NCBI GenBank assembly: GCA_036675585.1
Contig: JAKFES010000017.1
Location: forward strand, 1 to 13,999
Source of the DNA: Zeimonas sp036675585
Lineage (GTDB): Bacteria > Pseudomonadota > Gammaproteobacteria > Burkholderiales > Burkholderiaceae_E
DNA length: 13,999 nucleotides
Reading direction: 5' to 3'
Part shown: one piece after another, positions 1-8,091 of the stretch
Numbering within the stretch: position 1 is the first letter of the stretch
Layout: every line of letters starts with the position of its first letter
Notes under the pieces: model-generated
Told to the model about the DNA's origin: nothing
Seen by the model: the letters and a program-made list of their open reading frames with translations, nothing else
The model's database searches: none
Made by a program: the position numbers and the translations under genes

Positions 1-613
1 GATGGGGCTGCTGTTCCTCGGCGGCGTCAACGGGCGGCTGTTCGCCGCGCTCGTCGTGCTCGCCGGCACGACGTTCTCGCTGCTGATCTGGCTCTCGCCG
101 TGGCGGCGCGAGCGGATCTTCGCGTACCTCGATCCTTTCGACGAGGCCAACGCGCTCGGCAAGGGATACCAGCTTTCGCACTCGCTGATCGCGTTCGGGC
201 GCGGCGAGCTCTTCGGTGTCGGCCTCGGCGGGTCGGTCGAGAAACTGCATTACCTGCCCGAGGCGCACACCGATTTCCTGCTCGCGGTGATCGGCGAGGA
301 GCTCGGGCTGGTCGGCGTGCTGACCGTGATGCTGCTCTTCTTCTGGTTCACGCGCCGCGCCTTCGAGATCGGCCGACAGTCGATCAAGCTCGAGCGCACG
401 TTCGCCGGCCTGGTCGCCAAGGGCATCGGGCTGTGGATCGGCGTGCAGGCGTTCATCAACATGGGCGTGAACACCGGCCTGCTGCCGACGAAGGGGTTGA
501 CGCTTCCGCTGATGAGCTACGGCGGCAGCGGGATCCTCGTCAACTGCATCGCCGTCGCCATCGTCCTGCGCGTCGACTTCGAAAATCGCAAGCTCATGCG
601 AGGCCTCGCATGA
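1..613 (+). CDS. ftsW: FtsW, septal peptidoglycan glycosyltransferase (C-terminal half)
   Basis: SEDS-family polytopic inner-membrane enzyme that polymerises lipid II at the division septum with its partner FtsI. The window opens inside the gene, leaving about 203 residues, roughly half of the usual 400 or so. The family signature is clear: GYQLSHSLIAFGRGELFG, then LPEAHTDF near fragment residues 85-92, then GLLPTKGLTLPLMSYGGSG near 159-177. The Asp of HTDF aligns with E. coli FtsW D297, the catalytic Asp proposed for SEDS enzymes. Several hydrophobic helices are visible, with one near residues 12-32 and others around 94-116, 135-155 and 173-190. The stop codon shares ATGA with the murG start, which points to coupled translation. 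The true start lies upstream, so the ATG at position 2 is internal. Identification is very secure. Confidence 0.97.
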   Translation, partial: MGLLFLGGVNGRLFAALVVLAGTTFSLLIWLSPWRRERIFAYLDPFDEANALGKGYQLSHSLIAFGRGELFGVGLGGSVEKLHYLPEAHTDFLLAVIGEELGLVGVLTVMLLFFWFTRRAFEIGRQSIKLERTFAGLVAKGIGLWIGVQAFINMGVNTGLLPTKGLTLPLMSYGGSGILVNCIAVAIVLRVDFENRKLMRGLA

Positions 614-1691
614 CGAGCGGGCGCACGATCCTCATCATGGCCGGCGGCACCGGCGGCCACGTCATGCCCGGCCTCGCCGTCGCCGCCGAGATGCGCGCGC
701 GCAACTGGAGCGTCGTCTGGCTCGGCAATCCGGGCGGAATGGAGGCGACGCTCGTTCCGAAGCACGGCATTCCGATGCAATGGGTGCGCATCGGCGGCGT
801 GCGCGGCAAGGGACTCGTCACCCGGTTGCTGCTGCCGTGGACCCTGTTGCGCGCGTTCGCCCAGAGCGTGCGCGCATTGCGCACGACGCGCCCGGCGGTC
901 GTGCTCGGCATGGGCGGCTACGTGGCGTTCCCGGGCGGGATGATGGCGTCGCTGCTGAACCGCCCGCTCGTCGTGCACGAGCAGAACTCGGTTGCGGGGC
1001 TGACGAACCGGATGCTCGCGCGCATCGCCGATCGCGTGCTCGAGGGCTTTCCGGGAACGCTCCCGCGCGCGCGGTTCTGCGGCAATCCGCTGCGCGAGGA
1101 GATGATCCGCACCGACGACCCCGAGCAGCGCTACGCGCAGCGCAGCGGCGCGCTGCGCCTGCTCGTCGTCGGCGGCAGCCTGGGCGCGCAGGCGCTCAAC
1201 GACGTCGTTCCCGAGGCACTCGCGCAGTTGCCCGAGTCGCAGCGCCCCGTCGTCGTGCACCAGAGCGGACGCGGCCGGCGCGACGGCCTCGAGGCGCGCT
1301 ATCGCGAGCTCGGCGTCGCCGCGCACGTCGTCGAGTTCGTCGACGACATGGCCGGTGCCTACGAATGGGCCGACCTGCTGATCTGCCGCTCCGGAGCGAT
1401 GACCGTCGCCGAGATCGCCGCGGTCGGCGTCGCGAGCCTGCTCGTTCCGTTCCCGCACGCGGTCGACGACCACCAGACCGGCAATGCGCGTTTCCTCTCG
1501 GAGCACGACGCGGCGCTGCTGGTGCCGCAGTCGGCGCTCGACGCACGGGGGCTCGCGCAGCGGCTGGCCGCGTTCGATCGCGCCGCGCTCGCGAAGATCG
1601 CCGCGCGCGCGCGTTCGCTCGCGCGGCCCGACGCGACCCGGCAGGTCGCCGACATCTGCGAGGAGGCCGCGGGCATGCGCGGGTCGAGCGC

Positions 1692-1695
<4 letters not shown>
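610..1695 (+). CDS. murG: MurG, UDP-GlcNAc:lipid I N-acetylglucosaminyltransferase
   Basis: Adds GlcNAc from UDP-GlcNAc to lipid I to give lipid II on the cytoplasmic face of the inner membrane; a GT28-family, GT-B fold enzyme. The 361 residues match the family length. The first glycine-rich loop is AGGTGGHVMPGLA (about residues 11-23), the second is VVGGSLGAQALN (about 186-197). HEQNSVAGLTNR (about 123-134) and CRSGAMTVAEIAAVG with PFPHAVDDHQTGNA in the C-terminal domain (about 259-293) form the donor UDP-GlcNAc site and nearby loops. The ATG at 610 is chosen because it overlaps the ftsW stop as ATGA and puts the first loop at the usual distance from the N terminus. The gene also ends with an ATGA overlap into murC. 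Nothing in it looks degraded. Confidence 0.98.
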
Positions 1696-3084
<1,389 letters not shown>

Positions 3085-3107
<23 letters not shown>

Positions 3108-4050
3108 CCCCGCTTCGATGGGCAAGGTCGCGGTGCTGCAGGGCGGACGCTCGGCCGAGCGCGAGGTGTCGCTGATGTCGGGCGCCGGCGTGCTCGCCGC
3201 GCTGCGTTCGGCGGGCGTCGACGCGCACGCCTTCGATCCGGCCGAGCGCGCGCTCGACGAGCTGCCGCGCGAGGGCTTCGATCGCGCCTTCATCGCACTG
3301 CACGGCCGCTACGGCGAGGACGGGACCGTGCAGGGTGCGCTCGAGCTGCTCGGCATTCCGTACACCGGCAGCGGCGTGATGGCCTCGGCGATCGCGATGG
3401 ACAAGGTGTACACGAAGCGGATCTGGATCACGCACGGCTTGCGCACGCCGGCTTTCGCTCTCGCGCGTTCGGCGCGCGAAGTCGCCGAAGCCGCCGCGCG
3501 CTTCGGCCTTCCGCTGGCGGTCAAGCCGTCGCGCGAGGGATCGACGATCGGCTTCACCAAGCTCGTGTCGGCCGGGCAGGCGCACGCGGCCTACGAGATC
3601 GCGCGCCGTCACGACGTCGACGTGCTGTGCGAGGAGTTCGTCGACGGGCGCGAACTCACGATCGCCGTGCTCGGCAGCGGCGACGAGGCGCAGGCGCTGC
3701 CGATCATCGAGATCGTCGCGCCGGCCGGCAACTACGATTACCAGAACAAGTATTTTCGCGACGACACCCGCTACATCTGCCCGGCCGACCTCGAGCCGGC
3801 GCTCGCCGAGTCGATTCGCGAGCTCTCGCTGCGCGCGTACCGCGCGATCGGCTGCGAAGGCTGGGGCCGCGTCGACGTGATGCTGCGGCGAAGCGACGGC
3901 GAAGCCTTCCTGCTCGAGGTGAACACCTCGCCCGGCATGACCGGCCATTCGCTGGTGCCGATGGCCGCGCGCGCGGTCGGCATCTCGTACGAGGCGCTGT
4001 GCCTGCGCATCCTCGCGTCGGCGAGCCTCAAGAGCGGGGTGCGCAGTTGA
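3085..4050 (+). CDS. ddlB: D-alanine--D-alanine ligase (DdlB type)
   Basis: ATP-grasp enzyme that joins two D-Ala residues; the dipeptide is then added by MurF to the peptidoglycan precursor. The protein has 321 residues against 306 for E. coli DdlB. Visible motifs are LQGGRSAEREVSLMSG (about 18-33), LHGRYGEDGTVQG, the ATP-grasp lysine region AVKPSREGSTIG, and the C-terminal metal and substrate site LLEVNTSPGMTGHSLVPMA. The ATG at 3085 is preferred because GGAGG at 3074-3078 sits 6 nt upstream. In-frame ATGs at 3100 and 3118 would remove only the short N-terminal tail (MAHEPMVDPAS), so the real start is slightly uncertain. The start lies inside murC and the stop overlaps the ftsQ start, which fits coupled expression. 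Confidence 0.97.
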
Positions 4051-4850
4051 CGGCGCTGTGGCACGACGCGCGCGCGCTCAACGCGCTGGCCAACGCACTG
4101 TTCGCGGCGACGCTGCTCGCGACGATCGCGGCGGGGCTGTGGTGGGCGTCGCAGCGACCGCTGTTCACGCTCGAGCACCTGCGCATCGCGGCGATCGAGG
4201 CACGCGAGCTGCGCCACGTTTCGCCGGCGCTGCTGCGCTCGGCCTCCGCGCGCGAAGTGGGCGGCAATTTCTTCTCGGTCGATCTCGATACGGTGCGCGA
4301 CGTCTTCGAGTCGGTGCCGTGGGTGCGCCGCGCGAGCGTGCGCCGCGTGTGGCCCGACGGGCTCGAGGTCTCGATCGAGGAACATCGCGCGCTCGCGCTG
4401 TGGGGCGACGGGCGGCTGGTCAACACTTTCGGCGAGCTCTTCACGGCGAACCTGGCCGAAGCCGAGGAGGGCGGCGCGCTGCCGCAGTTCTCCGGGCCCG
4501 AGGGGACGGCGCTACAGGTCGCGCGCCGCTACGGCGAGCTGCGCGAGGCGGTCGCCGGGCTCGACGCGTACCCCGAGGCGATCGAGCTGTCGGCGCGCCA
4601 CGCGTGGACGCTGCGCCTGGACGACGGGACCACGCTGCTGCTCGGCCGCGACCAGGGCATTCCGATCGAGCGGCGCATCGCCCGCTGGGTCGAGGCGTAT
4701 CCGCACGTCGTCGCGACGCTGAACCGGCGCGCCGAAGTGATCGACCTTCGCTATCCGAACGGCTTCGCGATCCGTTCGCTCGCACACGTCGAGCGGCGCG
4801 ACGAAGCAGACGATTCCATCCACCCGGCCGCGCATCCGGCGCGGCGTTGA
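4047..4850 (+). CDS. ftsQ: FtsQ, cell division protein of the FtsQBL complex
   Basis: Bitopic inner-membrane divisome protein that binds FtsB and FtsL and helps control septal synthesis. From the TTG at 4047 it has 267 residues: a short cytoplasmic tail (1-13), one membrane helix (about 14-35), a periplasmic POTRA domain starting at PLFTLEHLRI (about 38-110), then the beta domain with EEHRALALWGDGRLVNTFGELF (about 111-132) and the FtsQ C-terminal region to about 250. The segment GGNFFSVDLDTVRDVFESVPWV (about 72-93) is typical of FtsQ. No ATG lies near the expected start. TTG overlaps the ddlB stop as TTGA and has a G-rich stretch (GAGCGGGG, 4032-4039) upstream, so it is the best candidate. 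A CTG at 4056 is an alternative. Confidence 0.94.
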   Translation: MTALWHDARALNALANALFAATLLATIAAGLWWASQRPLFTLEHLRIAAIEARELRHVSPALLRSASAREVGGNFFSVDLDTVRDVFESVPWVRRASVRRVWPDGLEVSIEEHRALALWGDGRLVNTFGELFTANLAEAEEGGALPQFSGPEGTALQVARRYGELREAVAGLDAYPEAIELSARHAWTLRLDDGTTLLLGRDQGIPIERRIARWVEAYPHVVATLNRRAEVIDLRYPNGFAIRSLAHVERRDEADDSIHPAAHPARR

Positions 4851-4872
4851 TCGCAACCGGCGGATCGACAGC

Positions 4873-4893
4873 ATGAACTGCACGACCAAATGA
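4873..4893 (+). other. six-codon mini reading frame overlapping the ftsA start
   Basis: ATG AAC TGC ACG ACC AAA TGA lies in the 39-nt ftsQ-ftsA gap. Its TGA shares ATGA with the ftsA start codon at 4890. A weak purine-rich stretch (GGCGGA, 4859-4864) lies 8 nt upstream of its ATG, whereas ftsA itself has no obvious Shine-Dalgarno at normal spacing. It could pass ribosomes to ftsA by termination and reinitiation. It is too short to judge as a peptide and may be chance. Confidence 0.3.
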
Positions 4894-6122
4894 CCAGAGA
4901 CGCGAAGGACCTGATCGTCGGACTCGATATCGGCACCTCGAAGATCGTCGCGATCGTCGCCGAGATGCGGCCCGACGGCCATTACGAGATCGTCGGCCTC
5001 GGCCAGCACGATTCGCGGGGTCTCAAGAAAGGCGTCGTCGTCAACATCGAGACGACCGTCGCGTCGATCCAGCACGCGCTCGAGGAAGCCGAGCTGATGG
5101 CCGATTGCAAGATCCGCACCGTCTACACCGGGATCGCGGGCAGTCACATCCGCAGCTTCAATTCCAGCGGCATGGTCGCGATCAAGGACAAGGAGGTCAC
5201 CGAGGCCGACATGGCCCGCGTGATCGAGACCGCGAAGGCGGTCAACATCCCGACCGACCAGCAGATCCTGCACGTGCTTGCGCAGGAATTCATCATCGAC
5301 GGCCAGGAAGACATCCGCGAGCCGATCGGGATGAGCGGCGTGCGCCTGGAGGTCAAGGTCCACATCGTGACCGGAGCCGTCTCGGCCGCGCAGAACATCG
5401 TCAAGTGCGTGCGTCGCTGCGGACTCGAGGTCAACGACCTGATGCTGCAGCCGCTCGCCTCGAGCATGGCGATCCTCACGCAGGACGAGAAGGAGCTCGG
5501 CGTCGCGCTGGTCGACGTCGGCGGCGGCACGACCGACATCGCGATCTTCACGGGCGGTGCGATCCGCCATACCGCGGTGATCCCGATCGCCGGCGACCAG
5601 ATCACCAACGACATCGCGATGGCGCTGCGCACGCCGACGCTCGAGGCCGACGACATCAAGCTGCGCTTCGGCATCGCCAAGCAGGTGCTCGCCGACCCGG
5701 CCGAGAAGATCGACGTCCCGGGGCTCGGCGAGCGCGCGCCGCGCACGCTGTCGCGACAGGCGCTCGCCGCGGTGATCGAGCCGCGCATCGAGGAGCTCTT
5801 CTCGCTCGTGCACCAGGTGATCCGCGAATCGGGCTACGAGGAGCTGCTGTCGTCGGGCGTCGTGCTCACCGGCGGCACGTCGCTGCTGCCCGGCATGGTC
5901 GAGCTCGCCGAAGACATCTTCCTGAAGCCGGTGCGCATCGGCATGCCCGCGTACACCGGCGGCCTCGCCGACGTCGTGCGCTCGCCGCGCTATTCGACCG
6001 CGGTGGGCCTGCTCGAGGAAGCGCGGCTGCAGCGGCTTCGCGGGCGCAAGGTCGCCGAGCAATCGGGTTCGTTCAAGGAAACGCTCCGCAGGATGAAGGA
6101 GTGGTTCCTCGGGAACTTCTGA
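4890..6122 (+). CDS. ftsA: FtsA, actin-like membrane tether of the Z ring
   Basis: Actin-fold ATPase that anchors FtsZ filaments to the inner membrane and recruits later divisome proteins. The protein has 410 residues, the normal size. The phosphate-1 motif LDIGTSKIVAIVAE is at about 12-25, phosphate-2 VDVGGGTTDIAIF at about 208-220, and the adenosine motif VLTGGTSLLPGM at about 325-336. The FtsA-specific 1C domain lies between (about 85-165). The last 15 residues, ending RMKEWFLGNF, form the amphipathic membrane-targeting helix. The ATG at 4890 gives the usual N terminus; no good Shine-Dalgarno is present, but a mini reading frame ends exactly on this start. ftsZ follows 71 nt downstream. 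Identification is very secure. Confidence 0.98.
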   Translation: MTRDAKDLIVGLDIGTSKIVAIVAEMRPDGHYEIVGLGQHDSRGLKKGVVVNIETTVASIQHALEEAELMADCKIRTVYTGIAGSHIRSFNSSGMVAIKDKEVTEADMARVIETAKAVNIPTDQQILHVLAQEFIIDGQEDIREPIGMSGVRLEVKVHIVTGAVSAAQNIVKCVRRCGLEVNDLMLQPLASSMAILTQDEKELGVALVDVGGGTTDIAIFTGGAIRHTAVIPIAGDQITNDIAMALRTPTLEADDIKLRFGIAKQVLADPAEKIDVPGLGERAPRTLSRQALAAVIEPRIEELFSLVHQVIRESGYEELLSSGVVLTGGTSLLPGMVELAEDIFLKPVRIGMPAYTGGLADVVRSPRYSTAVGLLEEARLQRLRGRKVAEQSGSFKETLRRMKEWFLGNF

Positions 6123-6151
6123 CATGTCCAATCCACGTCGTTTTCATCACC

Positions 6152-6172
6152 GGGAAGGGTCGACGTCTTCCC
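6152..6172 (+). other. small hairpin in the ftsA-ftsZ gap
   Basis: GGGAAG (6152-6157) and CTTCCC (6167-6172) form a perfect 6-bp stem around a 9-nt loop that contains the palindrome GTCGAC. No T run follows, so it is not an intrinsic terminator. A second, weaker stem CTGG-AGA-CCAG (6179-6189) contains the GGAG that should serve as the ftsZ ribosome binding site. Either could tune ftsZ translation or mRNA processing; this is inference from base pairing only. Confidence 0.4.
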
Positions 6173-6193
6173 ACCATCCTGGAGACCAGCACC

Positions 6194-7354
6194 ATGAGTT
6201 TTGAACTGATCGAGCAAGAAGTCGAAGGCGCCGTGATCAAGGTGATCGGGGTCGGTGGCGCCGGCGGCAACGCGGTCAATCACATGATCAATCGCGACGT
6301 CCAGGGGGTCGAGTTCATCGCGGTGAACACCGACAAGCAGGCGTTGCGCCGGTCGCTGGCCGAACGGACGATCCAGCTCGGCGACCTCGGGCTCGGCGCG
6401 GGCGCGCGGCCCGAAGCCGGACGCGCCGCCGCCGACGCGATGCGCGCCGAGATCCGCACTGCGCTCGAAGGCTCGAACATGGTCTTCCTGACGGCGGGCA
6501 TGGGCAAGGGCACCGGTACCGGCGCCTCGCCGGTCGTCGCCGAGATCGCCAAGGAAATGGGCATCCTGACCGTCGGCGTCGTGACCAAGCCGTTCGACTT
6601 CGAGGGCGCGAAGAAGCTGCAGATCGCCGAGTCGGGCATCGACCAGCTCGTCGAGCACGTCGACTCGCTGATCGTCGTGCTCAACCAGAAGCTGTTCGAG
6701 GTGATGGACGACGACGCGAGCCTCGAGGACGCGTTCCGGCGCGCCGACGACGTGCTGCACAACGCGGTCGCGGGCATCGCCGAGATCATCAACGTGCCGG
6801 GACTGGTCAACGTCGACTTCGCCGACGTCAAGACCGTGATGGGCGAGCAGGGCAAGGCGATGATGGGGATCGGCGAAGCGTCGGGGCTCGACCGCGCGCG
6901 CATCGCCGCCGAGCAGGCGGTGTCCTCGCCGCTGCTCGACGGTGTCGATCTCCAGGGTGCGCGCGGCGTCATCGTCAACATCACCGCCGGACGCAGCCTG
7001 AAGCTGAAGGAGACGAACGACGTCATCAACACGATCAAGGCGTTCTGCGCCGACGACGCGACGATCATCCACGGCACCGTATTCGACGAGAACATGGCCG
7101 ACCGGTTGCGCGTGACCGTCGTCGCGACCGGGATCGGCCGGCGCCCGGCCAAGCCGATGCTCGTGCCGCAGACCCACGTGCGCACCGGCACGCACGACGC
7201 CACGCCCGCCTCGCAGCCGAACTACGAGCAGTTCGAGCAGCCCACGGTCTGGCGCAGCCCGCGCGCCTCGGCCGCCGCGCAGGTGCAGGCGCTCGAGGAC
7301 AGCGGCGTCGAACGGTTCGACATTCCGGCGTTTTTGAGAAAGCAGGCTGACTAG
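6194..7354 (+). CDS. ftsZ: FtsZ, tubulin-like GTPase of the division ring
   Basis: Cytoplasmic GTPase that polymerises into the Z ring and organises the divisome. The protein has 386 residues. The N-terminal GTPase domain starts with VIKVIGVGGAGGNAVNHM (about 14-31); the T3 loop is GLGAGARPEAG (about 66-76). The tubulin signature reads GKGTGTG (104-110) instead of the usual GGGTGTG: Lys105 (AAG, 6506-6508) replaces a glycine. The T7 loop NVDFADVKTVM, with the catalytic Asp, is intact, as is the C-terminal domain (ARGVIVNITAG, RVTVVATGIG). After a linker of about 50 residues comes the tail DIPAFLRKQAD that binds FtsA and other partners. The ATG at 6194 has GGAG at 6181-6184, 9 nt upstream. The frame is otherwise intact with normal codon use, so a working FtsZ is expected. 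Confidence 0.98.
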   Translation: MSFELIEQEVEGAVIKVIGVGGAGGNAVNHMINRDVQGVEFIAVNTDKQALRRSLAERTIQLGDLGLGAGARPEAGRAAADAMRAEIRTALEGSNMVFLTAGMGKGTGTGASPVVAEIAKEMGILTVGVVTKPFDFEGAKKLQIAESGIDQLVEHVDSLIVVLNQKLFEVMDDDASLEDAFRRADDVLHNAVAGIAEIINVPGLVNVDFADVKTVMGEQGKAMMGIGEASGLDRARIAAEQAVSSPLLDGVDLQGARGVIVNITAGRSLKLKETNDVINTIKAFCADDATIIHGTVFDENMADRLRVTVVATGIGRRPAKPMLVPQTHVRTGTHDATPASQPNYEQFEQPTVWRSPRASAAAQVQALEDSGVERFDIPAFLRKQAD

Positions 7355-7362
7355 GGGGAGTG

Positions 7363-7507
7363 AAGGGGGAAGGGGGAAGGGTGAAGGGGGCCGAGCCGGT
7401 GCCGCGCGTACCGCGCTTCGGCGGTCTTCGCCTGGCGCGAGCGGGCCGTTTCGTGCGGTGCGCGCGGCAGCCGGCCCGGCCCCCTTCACCCTTCCCCCTT
7501 CACCCTT
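7363..7507. repeat. long imperfect inverted repeat of G-rich heptamers
   Basis: The left arm (7363-7416) pairs with the right arm (7454-7507) over about 54 nt with a few mismatches or wobbles and one single-base gap; the loop is about 37 nt. The outer part of each arm is four tandem 7-mers of the form AAGGGKG (7363-7390 on plus, 7480-7507 on minus). The inner part is a shared GGCCG...GCCGCGCG...ACCGC stretch. The outer arms are almost pure purine on one strand, unlike the coding DNA around. There is no T run after the stem beyond TTT, so a classic intrinsic terminator is not supported. It may be a dispersed intergenic repeat (REP- or MITE-like), a transcription barrier or an mRNA-end stabiliser between ftsZ and the peroxiredoxin gene. 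It has no coding capacity. Confidence 0.85.
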
Positions 7508-7513
7508 CCCCTT

Positions 7514-7519
7514 TAAAAT
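7514..7519 (+). promoter_or_regulatory. candidate -10 box for the peroxiredoxin gene
   Basis: TAAAAT matches the sigma70 -10 consensus at five of six bases and stands out in GC-rich DNA. It directly follows the heptamer inverted repeat, 32 nt before the ATG at 7551. No good -35 is present; TTCCCC at 7492-7497 has 16-nt spacing but only three matches. Transcription would start near 7525-7527. Confidence 0.45.
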
Positions 7520-7520
7520 G

Positions 7521-7533
7521 TGAGCGAAGCTCA
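7521..7533 (+). other. TGAGC-GAA-GCTCA mini-hairpin in the peroxiredoxin leader
   Basis: Perfect 5-bp inverted repeat with a GAA triloop, flanked by A-rich DNA. Its core GCGAAGC (7524-7530) is a heptamer known from DNA structure work to form an unusually stable mini-hairpin. It lies between the candidate -10 and the ribosome binding site. A role as regulator binding site or mRNA 5' structure is inference. Confidence 0.45.
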
Positions 7534-7537
7534 AAAT

Positions 7538-7544
7538 AAAGGAG
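7538..7544 (+). promoter_or_regulatory. strong ribosome binding site for the peroxiredoxin gene
   Basis: AAAGGAG lies 6 nt before the ATG at 7551 and is the best Shine-Dalgarno in the window. The genes upstream mostly rely on overlap, so this supports independent and efficient translation of the peroxiredoxin and fixes its start. Confidence 0.75.
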
Positions 7545-7550
7545 AGCTCG

Positions 7551-8048
7551 ATGACCATTCAGATCGGTGAACGGGTTCCGGACGCGACGGTTCGGGAGTA
7601 CGTGCAGACGCCGGGCGAGGGGTGTTCGATCGGCCCGCGCAAGATCCAGGTCGCCGACGCGGTTCGCGGCAAGCGCATCGTCGTCTTCGGGCTGCCGGGG
7701 GCGTTCACGCCGACGTGTTCCGCGAAGCACGTTCCGGGATACCTGGAGAACTACGACGCGCTCAAGGGCAACGGCGTCGACGAGATCTGGTGCGTGTCGG
7801 TGAACGACGCGCACGTGATGGGCGCGTGGGCGCGCGATCAGGGCACCGAAGGCAAGATCCGCATGATCGCCGACGGCGCCGCCGAATGGACGCGCAAGCT
7901 CGGGCTCGAGATCGAGACGGCCGACATGGGGCTGCGTTCGCGTCGCTATTCGATGTTGCTCGAAGACGGCGTCGTCAAGACGCTCAACATCGAGCAGCCC
8001 GGCAAGTTCGAGGTTTCGGACGCCGCGACGATGGTCCGACAGGCCTGA
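7551..8048 (+). CDS. peroxiredoxin, Prx5 / AhpC-TSA redoxin type
   Basis: Thiol peroxidase predicted to reduce hydrogen peroxide and organic peroxides in the cytoplasm. The 165 residues fit the Prx5 class. The active site is GLPGAFTPTCSAKHVPGY (about 47-64), with peroxidatic Cys56 and Thr53 of the PxxxTxxC motif. Arg131 and Arg132 in LRSRRYSMLLEDG (about 128-140) are candidates for the conserved catalytic Arg. Other cysteines are Cys25 and Cys81, so which one (if any) resolves the disulfide is not clear. The C terminus FEVSDAATMVRQA resembles the family's usual FEVSDAETML. There is no signal peptide. It has its own strong ribosome binding site and probable promoter. lpxC follows 43 nt later, so the two may be co-transcribed. 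A peroxiredoxin at this spot is common in Burkholderiales. Confidence 0.93.
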   Translation: MTIQIGERVPDATVREYVQTPGEGCSIGPRKIQVADAVRGKRIVVFGLPGAFTPTCSAKHVPGYLENYDALKGNGVDEIWCVSVNDAHVMGAWARDQGTEGKIRMIADGAAEWTRKLGLEIETADMGLRSRRYSMLLEDGVVKTLNIEQPGKFEVSDAATMVRQA

Positions 8049-8091
8049 GCGAGCGCATGCCCCGAACCCGCCGTCCGAAATCGAGCGCGCA

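Noticed and set aside
5105..6193. Long upstream extension in frame with ftsZ, running through ftsA
   Set aside because: The extension is Arg/Gly/His-rich shadow sequence of ftsA. The ATG at 6194 has a ribosome binding site and gives the family N terminus.
7417..7453. Intrinsic terminator after ftsZ
   Set aside because: The stem is strong, but only TTT follows it before A-rich DNA, the loop is about 37 nt and the arms are far longer than usual. It is kept as an inverted repeat, with termination only a possibility.
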